A stretch of 64,000 bases of DNA, taken from assembly GCF_034039665.1 (NCBI RefSeq), contig NZ_CP120131.1:522206-586205 (forward strand), written 5' to 3'. How positions within the stretch are numbered: the first letter of the stretch is position 1; every line of letters starts with the position of its first letter. The translations under genes and the position numbers were made by a program. Positions 53,781 through 63,501 of the stretch are shown piece after piece. The notes beneath the pieces are model-generated. The model did not search any database, was not told where the DNA came from, and saw only the letters and a program-made list of their open reading frames with translations. This DNA is from Mammaliicoccus sp. Dog046 (GTDB taxonomy: Bacteria; Bacillota; Bacilli; Staphylococcales; Staphylococcaceae).

Positions 53781-53797
53781 ACGGTGAGGGAAGAAAC

Positions 53798-54451
53798 ATG
53801 AAGCTCGTAATCGCAGATGATCATGCAGTAGTAAGAACAGGATTTTCAATGATATTAAATTATCAAGATGATATGGAAGTAGTAGCAACCGCCGCTGATG
53901 GTATAGAAGCATATCAAATGGTAGCAAAACATGAACCAGATATATTAATCATGGATTTGAGTATGCCGCCGGGAGAGTCAGGATTAATCGCAACTGGAAA
54001 AATTTCCGAAGATTTTCAACATACAAAAATACTCATCTTAACCATGTTTGATGATGAAGAATATTTATTTCATGTGTTAAGAAACGGTGCAAAAGGATAT
54101 ATCCTTAAAAATGCGCCAGATGAAGAATTAGTAAATGCAGTGCGAACGATTTATAGAGGAGATATGTATATTGATTCTAAAGTCACGAGTTCCTTAGTCA
54201 ATGAGTTAGTTAATCCTAAACAATCGACAGATCATCATTCGAAAGACCCATTTAAAATATTATCTCAAAGAGAATTAGAAATCTTACCTTTAATCGCAAA
54301 AGGATATGGCAATAAAGAAATAGCTGAAAAGTTATTCGTATCTGTTAAAACGATAGAAGCACACAAAGCACGCATAATGGATAAATTAGAACTGAAATCA
54401 CGTCCAGAACTCGTCGAGTACGCGTTAAAGAAAAAGATGCTTGATTTCTAA
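53798..54451 (+). CDS. nreC: Nitrogen-regulation response regulator NreC
   Basis: A 217-residue NarL/LuxR-type regulator: receiver domain with phosphoacceptor Asp53 in [13 protein letters not shown] and Lys in KGYILKNAP, then a LuxR helix-turn-helix ([20 protein letters not shown] and [17 protein letters not shown]). Activates narG and narT; matching sites are found at both promoters here. RBS GTGAGGGA, 17 bp after nreB. Confidence 0.95.
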   Translation: MKLVIADDHAVVRTGFSMILNYQDDMEVVATAADGIEAYQMVAKHEPDILIMDLSMPPGESGLIATGKISEDFQHTKILILTMFDDEEYLFHVLRNGAKGYILKNAPDEELVNAVRTIYRGDMYIDSKVTSSLVNELVNPKQSTDHHSKDPFKILSQRELEILPLIAKGYGNKEIAEKLFVSVKTIEAHKARIMDKLELKSRPELVEYALKKKMLDF

Positions 54452-54457
54452 TACGGC

Positions 54458-54496
54458 AAAAACCTGTAAACACTATTTAGTGCTTACAGGTTTTTT
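54458..54496 (+). terminator. Terminator of the nar-nre operon
   Basis: AAAAACCTGTAAACACT (54458-54474) pairs with AGTGCTTACAGGTTTTTT (54479-54496) with one mismatch. Confidence 0.9.
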
Positions 54497-54511
54497 AATT
54501 TTAGTAGATAA

Positions 54512-54608
54512 GTGCAAATAAAGGGTGTTGTTGTTAGCAAGAATGGTGAAACGTGCAAACAAGGGTGTTGTTATTAGCAAGAATGGTGAAACGTGCAAAT
54601 AACGACTA
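54512..54608. repeat. GTGCAAATAAAGGGTG repeat, copy set B
   Basis: Units start at 54512 (41 bp), 54553 (40 bp) and 54593 (partial), each GTGCAAA(T/C)AA(A)GGGTGTTGTT...TTAGCAAGAATGGTGAAAC. They share their first 16 bp and the TTAGCA box with the pair at 27.8 kb. Confidence 0.8.
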
Positions 54609-54666
54609 CGATATTAATATGCCAACCCACTCACATAGCAATCCAACTATGAAACGCATAATGATT

Positions 54667-54732
54667 TAGGGAATTTCCTTATTTGTATAAGGGTAAATCC
54701 TTATGCGCATGTTTTCACAATTAACATACAAT
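54667..54732 (+). promoter_or_regulatory. narT promoter with two NreC-like boxes
   Basis: Box 1 TAGGGAATTTCCTTA (54667-54681); box 2 TAAGGGTAAATCCTTA (54688-54703), a perfect TAAGG-N6-CCTTA inverted repeat. A -10 TACAAT sits at 54727-54732, 23 bp after box 2, the same geometry as at narG. Confidence 0.6.
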
Positions 54733-54778
54733 AAATGTGACATCAAAATAAATATTTCATAAGAATAAGGGTGAAAAT

Positions 54779-55936
54779 ATGAAAACGAACACAGGGAAAT
54801 TTCAATTGCCACTTCAAACGTTTAGTCTAATGGCTGGGTTTATGGTATGGACAATTTTAGCGCCATTAATGCCATATATCACTCAGGATATCGCTGTTCC
54901 TGAAAGTCAAAAGGCAATTATTTTAGCGATACCAGTCATACTAGGTTCTATCTTGAGAATACCGATTGGTTACTATACGAACTTAGTAGGATCTAGAATC
55001 GTATTTTTAACGAGTTTTATTATATTATTATTTCCGGTATTTTATTTGAGTCAGGCGCAATCTACTACAGGGTTAATTGTCGCGGGATTCTTTATTGGAT
55101 TAGGGGGCGCTATATTTTCGGTAGGTGTAACGTCTATACCAAAATATTATCCTAAAGAGAAACATGGATTTGCGAATGGTGTTTACGGCATGGGTAATTT
55201 AGGTACAGCTGTTTCAGCATTTTTAGCACCACCGATTGCAGGATTCATTGGTTGGCAACATACAGTACAATTGTATTTACTTGTATTAGTATTATTTGCA
55301 GCACTGATGTTTATCTTTGGAGATAAACAAGAGCCTAAAGTCAAAATTCCTATGATGCAACAAACGAAGCTTGTCATTAATAATTACAAATTATATTACT
55401 TTAGCTTATGGTACTTTATTACATTCGGTGCTTTTGTCGCATTTGGTTTGTTTTTACCGAACTTTTTAGTAGGACACTTTGAAATTGATAAAGTAGATGC
55501 TGGAATTAGAACGGGTATCTTTATTGCGATAGCAACATTGTTAAGACCGATTGGTGGTATGTTAGGTGATAAGTTTAATGCATTGAATGTACTGAAATTG
55601 TTCTTTATCAGTATTATTGCTGGCGCACTCATCTTGTCACTATCACAACATATTCTTTTATTTACAATTGGTTGTTTAACAATCAGTGTGAGTGCGGGTA
55701 TTGGTAATGGCTTAGTATTCAAACTTGTACCAACACATTTCAATAAAGAAGTTGGTGTCGTTAACGGTATTGTATCAATGATGGGTGGACTTGGCGGATT
55801 CTTCCCACCACTTGTGATTACGCTAGTTACGAGTATGTTTGGATCAAACCATCTTGCATTCCTGTTATTAGCTATCTTTGGCGTGATTGCATTATTAACA
55901 ATGATGCATATGAGTAAAATCGAAAAACGTGCATAA
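54779..55936 (+). CDS. narT: Nitrate transporter NarT
   Basis: A 385-residue MFS protein of the NarK/NarT group with 12 helices. Family segments: [22 protein letters not shown] (residues ~100-121) and the second nitrate signature [12 protein letters not shown] (~340), with the loop [18 protein letters not shown] between the halves. Brings nitrate in for NarGHI. It is transcribed alone after the nre operon from an NreC-type promoter. AATAAGGGTG precedes the ATG. Confidence 0.92.
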   Translation: MKTNTGKFQLPLQTFSLMAGFMVWTILAPLMPYITQDIAVPESQKAIILAIPVILGSILRIPIGYYTNLVGSRIVFLTSFIILLFPVFYLSQAQSTTGLIVAGFFIGLGGAIFSVGVTSIPKYYPKEKHGFANGVYGMGNLGTAVSAFLAPPIAGFIGWQHTVQLYLLVLVLFAALMFIFGDKQEPKVKIPMMQQTKLVINNYKLYYFSLWYFITFGAFVAFGLFLPNFLVGHFEIDKVDAGIRTGIFIAIATLLRPIGGMLGDKFNALNVLKLFFISIIAGALILSLSQHILLFTIGCLTISVSAGIGNGLVFKLVPTHFNKEVGVVNGIVSMMGGLGGFFPPLVITLVTSMFGSNHLAFLLLAIFGVIALLTMMHMSKIEKRA

Positions 55937-55943
55937 ACATAAT

Positions 55944-55990
55944 AACATCTCATCTTTGCTGTAATCGTAAATAGAAGATGAGATGTTTTC
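55944..55990 (+). terminator. Terminator of narT
   Basis: Perfect 13-bp stem AACATCTCATCTT (55944-55956) with its complement (55975-55987), followed by TTTCGTTT. Confidence 0.85.
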
Positions 55991-56092
55991 GTTTAAGCAA
56001 GGAAAATTATATCTCATTCACCTCTATTCGTTGAGGATATAAGTCTTTCACTCTATAATGGAGATAAAGTGATTCGTGAAAGGTTGATAAAG

Positions 56093-57094
56093 ATGAATGA
56101 ACGCTATTCTCGCCAAATATTATTTAACAAAATAGGCGAAAAAGGACAAGAAAAAATAGAAGCAAGTAGTGTAACGATTATAGGTATGGGTGCATTAGGC
56201 ACGCATGTTGCTGAACAGTTAGCGAGATCAGGCGTAAAACGATTAAATTTAATTGATCGTGATTATGTAGAATCGTCTAATTTACAAAGACAAACACTAT
56301 TTGTAGAGAAAGATATTAAAGAAATGCTGCCTAAAGTTGTAGCAGCTGAAAGACATTTAAAGCTTATTAGAGAAGATATTCAAATTAAAACTTACATTGC
56401 CCAATGTGATGCAAAACTATTAAACGAAGTTGCTGGTTATTCTGATGTTATTGTTGATGCAACAGATAACTTTAATACGAGACAATTGATTAATGATTTT
56501 GCATATAAACGTCAAATTCCATGGATTTATGGTGCATGTTTAGAATCTACATATGTACAAGCAAGCTTTATTCCAGGTGTAACGCCATGCTTTAATTGTG
56601 TGTTACCACAATTACCTGTGATTAGTCGAACGTGTGATACAGTCGGTGTGATCAATCCAGCAGTTACAATGGCAGCAAGTTTACAAGTTGCTGATGCATT
56701 GAAGATTTTATCTGGAAACACTTTTACGCCGAAAGTGACATATGGTGACGTTTGGGAAGGTGAACATCAAACATTTGGATTTAAAAAAATGCAACGTGAT
56801 GATTGCGAAACTTGTGGCGCTTCTCCAAGTTATCCAAAACTTGCTGAATCAGATCAACATGTTACGGAATTATGTGGTCGTCATACTGTCCAATATATCA
56901 ATGAGAAATTGAATCGAGCAGCAATTGAAAAATTTGTCGCACAAAATAGACTCTTGCATCGTTCAAATGCATATATGATTCAATTTTTATATGATGATCA
57001 TCGTGTAGTTGCTTTTAATAGTGGAAGACTACTTATACATGGTATTGATACAGCGAGCGAAGGTAAACAATTTGTAGAAAAAATGTTCGGTTAG
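56093..57094 (+). CDS. moeB: Molybdopterin synthase adenylyltransferase MoeB
   Basis: A 333-residue ThiF/MoeB-type E1 enzyme that adenylates the C-terminal Gly-Gly of MoaD before sulfur transfer. ATP-binding [18 protein letters not shown], the catalytic-Arg region LQRQTLF, and two zinc CxxC pairs (CFNCVLPQ and CETCGASP). A ~75-residue extension follows. GAAAGG favours the ATG at 56093 over the upstream GTG at 56069. ThiF is the alternative name, but the flanking moco genes decide. Confidence 0.9.
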   Translation: MNERYSRQILFNKIGEKGQEKIEASSVTIIGMGALGTHVAEQLARSGVKRLNLIDRDYVESSNLQRQTLFVEKDIKEMLPKVVAAERHLKLIREDIQIKTYIAQCDAKLLNEVAGYSDVIVDATDNFNTRQLINDFAYKRQIPWIYGACLESTYVQASFIPGVTPCFNCVLPQLPVISRTCDTVGVINPAVTMAASLQVADALKILSGNTFTPKVTYGDVWEGEHQTFGFKKMQRDDCETCGASPSYPKLAESDQHVTELCGRHTVQYINEKLNRAAIEKFVAQNRLLHRSNAYMIQFLYDDHRVVAFNSGRLLIHGIDTASEGKQFVEKMFG

Positions 57095-57105
57095 GAGAAT
57101 TGATG

Positions 57106-57606
57106 ATGAGTACCATACAAAGCATAAATCGAGATATTAAAGTTGCCATTCTAACAATCAGTGATACAAGAACAACTGAAACAGATAAGGGCGGACAACT
57201 TGTACAAAAATATTTAAAAGATTTAAATGTTGCATGGAAGGATTCTAATTATCGCATCGTCAAAGATGAAATAGGTCAAATTCAAGATCAAATCAATGAA
57301 TGGTTGAATGCAGATATTGATGCTATTATTACTACGGGTGGTACAGGTATTAGTCAAAGAGATGTAACGATTGAAGCCATTAAACCATTGTTAGATAAAG
57401 AGATTGAAGGGTTTGGAGAATTATTTAGATATTTAAGTTATGTTGAGGATGTTGGTTCTAAAGCAATACTTTCAAGAGCGCTTGCAGGTACGAAGCGTAA
57501 TAAAGTCATCTTTGCACTACCAGGTTCAACAGGAGCAGTAAAATTGGCAATGGAAAAGCTCATCACGACTGAATTAAATCATATCGTGTATGAGCTTAAT
57601 AAATAG
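57106..57606 (+). CDS. moaB: Molybdenum cofactor protein MoaB
   Basis: About 166 residues, MoaB/Mog fold, which adenylates molybdopterin before metal insertion. Signature segments: [18 protein letters not shown] and [26 protein letters not shown] favours the ATG at 57106 among several starts. Its TAG stop is directly followed by the stop codon of moaC on the other strand (57604-57609). Confidence 0.93.
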   Translation: MSTIQSINRDIKVAILTISDTRTTETDKGGQLVQKYLKDLNVAWKDSNYRIVKDEIGQIQDQINEWLNADIDAIITTGGTGISQRDVTIEAIKPLLDKEIEGFGELFRYLSYVEDVGSKAILSRALAGTKRNKVIFALPGSTGAVKLAMEKLITTELNHIVYELNK

Positions 57607-58086
57607 TTAAGGTCGATTGAAATCGCCGTTTACACCACCAGATTTATGGGACAGATAAGTTTCACCGATAATCATTCCTTTATCTACGGCTTTACACATA
57701 TCATAAATTGTTAATGCAGTAACACTAGCAGCAGTGAGTGCTTCCATTTCAACGCCTGTTTGGCCTTTAGTTTTTACAGTTGTTGTGATGTTTAACGTAT
57801 AGGTGTTGTCGTTAGTCCATTCAAAATCAATATCTACACCTGTTAATTGAAGTGGGTGACACATTGGTATGAGTTGGCTAGTATTTTTAGCAGCCATAAT
57901 ACCTGCGATTTGTGCTGTTCCTAGCACATCGCCCTTCTTATTTGTTGCTTCTTGAATTTGATTGTAAATGGTTTCTTTAACTTTGATACTAGCGTGCGCA
58001 ATAGCGATACGCGTACTCGTTTCTTTATCTGAAACGTCAACCATTTTAGCATGACCTTGATTATTAAAGTGTGTAAAATCAGACAT
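57607..58086 (-). CDS. moaC: Cyclic pyranopterin monophosphate synthase MoaC
   Basis: A 159-residue enzyme that acts with MoaA in the first step of cofactor synthesis. Signature [14 protein letters not shown], the [20 protein letters not shown] helix, and the catalytic-lysine segment [17 protein letters not shown] precedes the ATG at 58086. It is the only moco gene here on the reverse strand, inserted between moaB and moeA; a TATAAT -10 at 58115-58110 on its strand gives it its own promoter. Confidence 0.95.
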   Translation of the reverse strand: MSDFTHFNNQGHAKMVDVSDKETSTRIAIAHASIKVKETIYNQIQEATNKKGDVLGTAQIAGIMAAKNTSQLIPMCHPLQLTGVDIDFEWTNDNTYTLNITTTVKTKGQTGVEMEALTAASVTALTIYDMCKAVDKGMIIGETYLSHKSGGVNGDFNRP

Positions 58087-58154
58087 TAAACTCATCCTTT
58101 CTTGCAAATATTATAACACGGAACAAATAATAAATAGAGAAGGAGTGTAAATAA

Positions 58155-59414
58155 ATGACAGTTGAAAAGAGAACACCGATACCCGTTTCAGAAGCAATTT
58201 CACGTATTATAAATGTAATTAAACATAAAGAAGTAAAAGAGATACGTATTGAAGATAGTTTGAATAAAGTATTGGCGGAAGATGTTAAAGCGACATATGA
58301 TATTCCAAGATTTGATAAATCACCGTATGATGGATTTGCGATAAACAGTCAAGATTCTAATGATGCAAGTGGTGACAACCGTGTTTCTTTTAAAGTTGTT
58401 GATCATATCGGTGCGGGTACGACATCAGATGTAACATTAAACAAAGGTGAAGCGGTACGTATCATGACTGGCGCGCAAATCCCGAATGGGGCAGACGCAG
58501 TCGTGATGTTTGAACAAACAATTGAACAGGAAAACCAATTCTCTATCAGAAAACCTTTTAAACAAGGTGAAAATATTTCATTTAAAGGTGAAGAATGTAG
58601 AGAAGGCGAACTTGTATTGAAAAAGGGTCAAACGATAAACAGTGGTGCAATTGCTGTACTTGCAACATTTGGTTATCAAAATGTGCACGTTTATGAGCCG
58701 CCGACAATCGCTATTATTGCAACTGGAAGTGAATTAGTAGCCCCAGATGAACCGCTTCAACCAGGTAAGATTAGAAATTCAAACGGCCCAATGATACAAG
58801 CAATGTGTAAACAAATTGGCATTGAGGGTACAATTTATCAAATACAAGAAGATCATTTAGAAGGCTGTATTAAAGTGGTAAATCAAGCTTTAAACAACCA
58901 TGATATCGTCATTACAACAGGCGGTGTCTCAGTCGGTGATTATGACTACTTACCGAAAGTCTATGAGGCACTTCAAGCAGAAGTACTGTTTAATAAAGTA
59001 CAAATGCGTCCAGGTAGTGTGACGACGGTCGCATATAAACAAAATAAATTATTGTTTGGTTTATCAGGAAATCCTTCAGCTTGTTATTCAGGGTTCCACC
59101 TTTTCACTAGACCAGCTGTCTTAAAAATGATGGGTGCAAATGAAATTTATTCTGTCATTGTAGATGCCGTACTTGATGCTGATTTTACAAAAGCGAATCC
59201 TTTCACAAGATTTATAAGAGGGAAGTTAACTTTTTCTAGCGAAGGCATTTACGCAGAACCTTCAGGATTTAATAAATCCAATGCAGTTGTTTCAATTGCG
59301 AATAGTAATGGTATGATTATATTACCAAGTGGCTCAAGAGGATATCAAAAGGGAGACGAAGTAAAAGTCTTGCTCACAGATCACCAATCATATGAAAGTG
59401 AATTGAATTTATGA
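58155..59414 (+). CDS. moeA: Molybdopterin molybdenumtransferase MoeA
   Basis: A 419-residue protein that inserts molybdate into adenylated molybdopterin. MoeA segments: RFDKSPYDGFAINS, RIMTGAQIPNGADAVVMFEQ, TGSELVAPDEPLQPGKIRNSN, ITTGGVSVGDYDYL and GLSGNPSACYSGF. GAAGGAGTG precedes the ATG. First gene of the run moeA-mobB-moaE-moaD-mobA-moaA, overlapping mobB by 4 nt. Confidence 0.96.
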   Translation: MTVEKRTPIPVSEAISRIINVIKHKEVKEIRIEDSLNKVLAEDVKATYDIPRFDKSPYDGFAINSQDSNDASGDNRVSFKVVDHIGAGTTSDVTLNKGEAVRIMTGAQIPNGADAVVMFEQTIEQENQFSIRKPFKQGENISFKGEECREGELVLKKGQTINSGAIAVLATFGYQNVHVYEPPTIAIIATGSELVAPDEPLQPGKIRNSNGPMIQAMCKQIGIEGTIYQIQEDHLEGCIKVVNQALNNHDIVITTGGVSVGDYDYLPKVYEALQAEVLFNKVQMRPGSVTTVAYKQNKLLFGLSGNPSACYSGFHLFTRPAVLKMMGANEIYSVIVDAVLDADFTKANPFTRFIRGKLTFSSEGIYAEPSGFNKSNAVVSIANSNGMIILPSGSRGYQKGDEVKVLLTDHQSYESELNL

Positions 59415-59872
59415 GAATTTTACAAGTCGTTGGATATAAAAATAATGGTAAAACAACTTTAATTAATGAATTAATACGCATATGTAATGATAGGGAAATC
59501 GTCGTTTCAACGATAAAGCACCATGGACATGGTGAAGAAGACATTTCTTTGAATCATAAAGAAGTAGATAGTTTATCCTTTATAAAAAATGGTGCTAACG
59601 AAAGTATTGTGATGGGTAAACATTTGATTGAAAGAGTGACTAAAGTAGATAGAACTTTAGAAGAAATCATTGAGGGAGATCTATCCGTAAAACCAGATGT
59701 GCTATTGATAGAAGGCTTCAAATCTGCAAAATATCCAAAAATCGTACTAAAACAAAACGATCAACCTATAGAAGAAACTTTAGAAAATATTAAATATACA
59801 TTCAATGCATTTGAAGAAGCGGAAAGAGCTGCTTTTCTAGAATGGTTTGTAGAATGGTTAAGCAAAGAGTAG
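59411..59872 (+). CDS. mobB: Molybdopterin-guanine dinucleotide protein MobB
   Basis: A 153-residue P-loop GTPase-like protein with Walker A VVGYKNNGKTTLINELI, IKHHGHGE and the LLIEGFKSAKYPKI strand. It helps MobA attach GMP to molybdopterin. Overlaps moeA by 4 nt; moaE starts 8 bp after its stop. Confidence 0.93.
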   Translation: MRILQVVGYKNNGKTTLINELIRICNDREIVVSTIKHHGHGEEDISLNHKEVDSLSFIKNGANESIVMGKHLIERVTKVDRTLEEIIEGDLSVKPDVLLIEGFKSAKYPKIVLKQNDQPIEETLENIKYTFNAFEEAERAAFLEWFVEWLSKE

Positions 59873-59880
59873 GTGGAGTA

Positions 59881-60333
59881 ATGAAACAGTTTGAGATTGT
59901 GGAAGAAAGTATAAATCCAGAAGTATATCGTGAGTGGACGCTAAATAGTAAGCAAGGGGCTATCGTTGTATTTACAGGACATGTTCGTGAATGGACGAAA
60001 GGTATTAAAACAGAGTATTTAGCATATGAAGCGTATGTACCGATGGCTGAGAAGAAGATGTCACAAATCGGCGATGAAATTGCGGAAAAGTGGCCAGGAA
60101 CAATTGTAGCAATCGCGCATAGAATCGGAGAATTACAAATTTCTGATATTGCGGTTGTTATTAGTGTATCGTCACCACATCGACGTGATGCATATGAAGC
60201 AAACGAATACGCGATAGAACGAATTAAAGAAATTGTACCTATTTGGAAAAAAGAAATATGGGAAGATGGAGAAGAATGGCAAGGAAGTCAGAAACAGTAC
60301 CATTCTTCATCGATAATGGAGGATGAATCATGA
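59881..60333 (+). CDS. moaE: Molybdopterin synthase catalytic subunit MoaE
   Basis: A 150-residue subunit with the MoaE segments GAIVVFTGHVREWTKG, LAYEAYVPMAEKKMSQIGDE, AIAHRIGELQISDIAVVISV and VPIWKKEIWEDGEEW, which carries the catalytic lysines. GGTGGAG precedes the ATG at 59881; the frame is open further upstream. Overlaps moaD by 4 nt. Confidence 0.96.
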   Translation: MKQFEIVEESINPEVYREWTLNSKQGAIVVFTGHVREWTKGIKTEYLAYEAYVPMAEKKMSQIGDEIAEKWPGTIVAIAHRIGELQISDIAVVISVSSPHRRDAYEANEYAIERIKEIVPIWKKEIWEDGEEWQGSQKQYHSSSIMEDES

Positions 60334-60563
60334 AAGTATTGTATTTTGCTCATTTAAAAGAAATATTAAACATAAAAGAGGAGCAAATCACTCTTAGTAA
60401 AGACCTCACTGTGTTAGACTTTAAGCAATATTTAAATGAACAACATCCTGAATTAAAGGATGAAACATATCAAATTGCTGTAAATGAAGAATTTGTGCAA
60501 GATCAAAGCGTTGTTACAAACGAAGATATCATTGCACTGATTCCACCAGTCAGTGGAGGTTAA
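60330..60563 (+). CDS. moaD: Molybdopterin synthase sulfur carrier MoaD
   Basis: A 77-residue ubiquitin-like protein that ends in the essential Gly-Gly (IIALIPPVSGG). MoeB adenylates this end; the thiocarboxylate then supplies sulfur to MoaE. Overlaps moaE by 4 nt and is 6 bp from mobA. Confidence 0.95.
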   Translation: MKVLYFAHLKEILNIKEEQITLSKDLTVLDFKQYLNEQHPELKDETYQIAVNEEFVQDQSVVTNEDIIALIPPVSGG

Positions 60564-60569
60564 AAGGAA

Positions 60570-61160
60570 ATGATAGCAATAATTCTAGCTGGAGGAAAGT
60601 CCAGTAGATTTGGTTCACCAAAGGCATTAGCAACGATAGACGGGGAAGTATTTTATCAAAAAATTATTCAAACATTGAATCAAACAAACTTATTCGAGAA
60701 AGTAGTAATCAGTACAAGTGAAGCTTTAAAACATTCATTTGAACATGAAGACGTGGTTGTGGATTTACCGGAATATAAGGACAATGGTCCATTAGCTGGA
60801 ATATACAGTGCCATGAAGTCTTATGAATCTGAATGTTACTTTGTCATTGCGTGTGATACGCCATTGATTACTGAAAAAGCAATTAGTCACTTATATCAAT
60901 TCTTCATTTCTCGTGTAATGGAAGAACAGCTAGATATTGCCGGTTATGAAGCAGATGGTAAGAAAATGCCGACGTTAGCATTTTATAGTCATCGTGTTGA
61001 ATCAGATATTAAAGCAGCTTTAGATAAACAAGCATTAAGAATGAAAGAAATATATCAGAATACACCTTCGCAGTGGTTAAATGTACAAGTAGTAGATGAT
61101 ACTAGCAATTGGTACCAAAATATCAATTACAGTGAAGACTTAGAAAATTTAAAGCATTAG
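60570..61160 (+). CDS. mobA: Molybdenum cofactor guanylyltransferase MobA
   Basis: A 196-residue nucleotidyltransferase that adds GMP from GTP. The N-terminal nucleotide loop [16 protein letters not shown], the middle segment [14 protein letters not shown] and the metal Asp in [10 protein letters not shown] are present. The product is the MGD form needed by NarG and the formate-dehydrogenase-like enzyme. Confidence 0.95.
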   Translation: MIAIILAGGKSSRFGSPKALATIDGEVFYQKIIQTLNQTNLFEKVVISTSEALKHSFEHEDVVVDLPEYKDNGPLAGIYSAMKSYESECYFVIACDTPLITEKAISHLYQFFISRVMEEQLDIAGYEADGKKMPTLAFYSHRVESDIKAALDKQALRMKEIYQNTPSQWLNVQVVDDTSNWYQNINYSEDLENLKH

Positions 61161-61188
61161 CTATTGTTTAGGTAGAGGAGGCATTATG

Positions 61189-62211
61189 ATGAATCAACCT
61201 ATCAAAGATAAATTAGGAAGACCGATAAGAGATTTAAGAATATCTGTTACTGATCGTTGTAATTTTCGCTGTGATTATTGTATGCCAAAAGAAATATTTG
61301 GCGATGATTTTGCATTTTTACCTAAACAAGCATTGCTAAGTTTTGAAGAAATTGTACGTTTATCTCGACTATATAGTACTTTAGGCGTTCAAAAAATTAG
61401 AATTACAGGCGGAGAACCGTTGTTGAGACGAGACCTTCATGAGCTTATTCGTGAATTGAACGGTATCGAAGGGATAAATGATATTGGTTTAACGACGAAT
61501 GGATTGTTATTGAAGAAGCATGGTCAAAATTTATATGACGCTGGATTAAGAAGAATTAATGTAAGTATAGATGCGTTAGATGATGCATTATTTAAATCCA
61601 TTAATAATCGTAATATTTCAGCGTCGCAAATACTTGAACAAATTGATTATGCCGTAAGTATCGGACTTAAAGTCAAAGTAAATGTTGTTATACAAAAAGG
61701 CATTAACGAACAAGAAATTATTCCACTTGTTCAATATTTTAAAGAAAAGAACATCGTTGTAAGATTTATTGAATTCATGGATGTAGGTAATGATAACGGA
61801 TGGAATTTTGATAAAGTAGTTACTAAATCAGAAATGTTATCTCTCATCGAAAATGAATTTGAAATAGAACCTGTTGATCCAAGTTATTTTGGAGAAGTAG
61901 CCACATACTATAAACATAAAGATAACGGTGCACAGTTTGGATTAATCACGAGTGTGTCAGCATCATTTTGTTCCTCTTGTACACGTGCAAGAATATCATC
62001 AGACGGTAAATTTTATGGATGCTTATTTGCAGAAAAGAATGGCTATGATATTAAATCGGAAATGAGAAGCGGGAAGACAGATGAAGAACTGTTGACTACT
62101 TTAAAATATTTATGGAACATCAGAGATGATAGATATTCAGATGAACGTACTGAAGATACAGTGATGAGACGTAAGAAAAATAAAATTAATATGAACTATA
62201 TAGGTGGATAA
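61189..62211 (+). CDS. moaA: GTP 3',8-cyclase MoaA
   Basis: A 340-residue radical SAM enzyme that starts cofactor synthesis by rearranging GTP. The SAM cluster is CNFRCDYC (C-x3-C-x2-C, about residue 24) and the C-terminal cluster is [19 protein letters not shown]. It ends in the catalytic Gly-Gly tail (NYIGG). GAGGAGG supports the ATG at 61189 over 61186. Last gene of the moco run, followed by a terminator. Confidence 0.97.
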   Translation: MNQPIKDKLGRPIRDLRISVTDRCNFRCDYCMPKEIFGDDFAFLPKQALLSFEEIVRLSRLYSTLGVQKIRITGGEPLLRRDLHELIRELNGIEGINDIGLTTNGLLLKKHGQNLYDAGLRRINVSIDALDDALFKSINNRNISASQILEQIDYAVSIGLKVKVNVVIQKGINEQEIIPLVQYFKEKNIVVRFIEFMDVGNDNGWNFDKVVTKSEMLSLIENEFEIEPVDPSYFGEVATYYKHKDNGAQFGLITSVSASFCSSCTRARISSDGKFYGCLFAEKNGYDIKSEMRSGKTDEELLTTLKYLWNIRDDRYSDERTEDTVMRRKKNKINMNYIGG

Positions 62212-62212
62212 T

Positions 62213-62247
62213 AAAAAAGGTTTCTGGATATTCCAGAAACCTTTTTT
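62213..62247 (+). terminator. Terminator of the moco operon
   Basis: Perfect 16-bp stem AAAAAAGGTTTCTGGA (62213-62228) with its complement (62232-62247). Confidence 0.92.
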
Positions 62248-62263
62248 ATATAAATATAATGGG

Positions 62264-62298
62264 GATATCGTGCGATTAGGCATGAAACGCACGATATC
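62264..62298. repeat. Dispersed palindrome, copy 3
   Basis: 11-bp arms GATATCGTGCG (62264-62274) and CGCACGATATC (62288-62298), extended by GGG/CCC-type outer bases, with a different 13-nt loop. Lies between convergent moaA and the SDR gene, as copy 1 lies between convergent genes. Confidence 0.8.
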
Positions 62299-62313
62299 TC
62301 CCAAAAATATTAG

Positions 62314-63351
62314 TTACTTTTTAAAATAGACACCTATAATCATATCTAATGTTTCATTAGAAAGTTGTAATGTTGATTTATCAGCTTTTTTCATCATGTG
62401 AGCTGTATTCTCGTCATTAAATACGATTGATTTTGAAAAGTAAGGTGCAAATACATCTATAAAACTATTAAGTACGCGCTCATCATCAGATATAGAATAA
62501 ATGTCTGATATTGGTGCGACTTCTAATTGATCGAATACAAGATGCTTCTTGATTGTTTCAAATATAAAATCATTTGTCGGTGGCGATGAATTTGTCGCAT
62601 GATAGATTGTTTGATTTTCTGCATAATCACATGCAACTGTCAGAACGTCTACAACATAATCTACAGGTACAAAATTAGATGTATGCTTTGCATCTCCAAA
62701 TAATCTATATACGGTTTGATCTTTATTTCTCTCAATTCTTCGTTTAAATACTTTCAATGCTTTCATAAATCCATATAAAGTGAAATTCGAATCGGCTTCA
62801 CCTGTTTTAGAATCACCGATAATAATTGCAGGTCTAATAATGGATGTATGCATCTTTGTATTTGCTGCTACGATGTGTTCAGCTTTTACTTTTGTTGCTT
62901 CGTATGGATTGTTTGTCGGTGAATCAAGTAGATGCAATGTTTCGTTTGCTTTTTCTTGTTCTCCAACCGTATAAGCGGTTGAAACATATAAGAAATGTTT
63001 TGTTTGCAATTGTTCGGCTAATGCCAATGCATGCTGTGTGCCGACATAGTTAATTTGATATAATTCATCTGCTAATTCAAAGTTGAATTTAACTAAAGCT
63101 GCAAGATGATAAAATTTATCTATTTGAGGTATTTGATGTGCATCTAAATCGACACCACATTGTTCGTGCGTAATATCGCCGTGTATAAAATGCAATCTAG
63201 TATGAACACTTGGATCTAATTTATTTAAAAGGGATGTCTTTTTTTGTTCAGAACGATATAAAATATAAAAATGTTTGTGTGCATCTTTTGCAAGTGATTG
63301 AATCAATTCAGCACCTACAAATCCCGTCGCACCAGTTAAAAAGATATTCAT
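62314..63351 (-). CDS. Extended SDR / thioester-reductase-like protein
   Basis: A 345-residue NAD(P)-dependent protein of the extended short-chain dehydrogenase class (NAD_binding_4 type). Rossmann motif MNIFLTGATGFVGAELIQSL, the serine strand FLYVSTAYTVGEQ, and the active-site Tyr-x3-Lys as YEATKVKAEH (about residue 150). Such proteins reduce fatty-acyl or peptidyl thioesters, or act as sugar epimerases; no carrier domain is attached. The start is the ATG at 63351, after CGGAGTGG. Function unknown. Confidence 0.82.
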   Translation of the reverse strand: MNIFLTGATGFVGAELIQSLAKDAHKHFYILYRSEQKKTSLLNKLDPSVHTRLHFIHGDITHEQCGVDLDAHQIPQIDKFYHLAALVKFNFELADELYQINYVGTQHALALAEQLQTKHFLYVSTAYTVGEQEKANETLHLLDSPTNNPYEATKVKAEHIVAANTKMHTSIIRPAIIIGDSKTGEADSNFTLYGFMKALKVFKRRIERNKDQTVYRLFGDAKHTSNFVPVDYVVDVLTVACDYAENQTIYHATNSSPPTNDFIFETIKKHLVFDQLEVAPISDIYSISDDERVLNSFIDVFAPYFSKSIVFNDENTAHMMKKADKSTLQLSNETLDMIIGVYFKK

Positions 63352-63501
63352 GTTTCCACTCCGATACTTAGTTTCTGAGTTTATTTTGAATGATGACAAC
63401 ATGAAAGTAAAGCATTTTTATAATTGGTGGTTTATAGCATTGCCTTTTGAAAATGCGTATGCATATAATGAGTAAGAATAGAGATAAAAGGAGACAATTT
63501 T

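Noticed and set aside
55396-55953. 185-residue reverse frame
   Set aside because: Antisense to narT, no homology that I recognise and no start signals.
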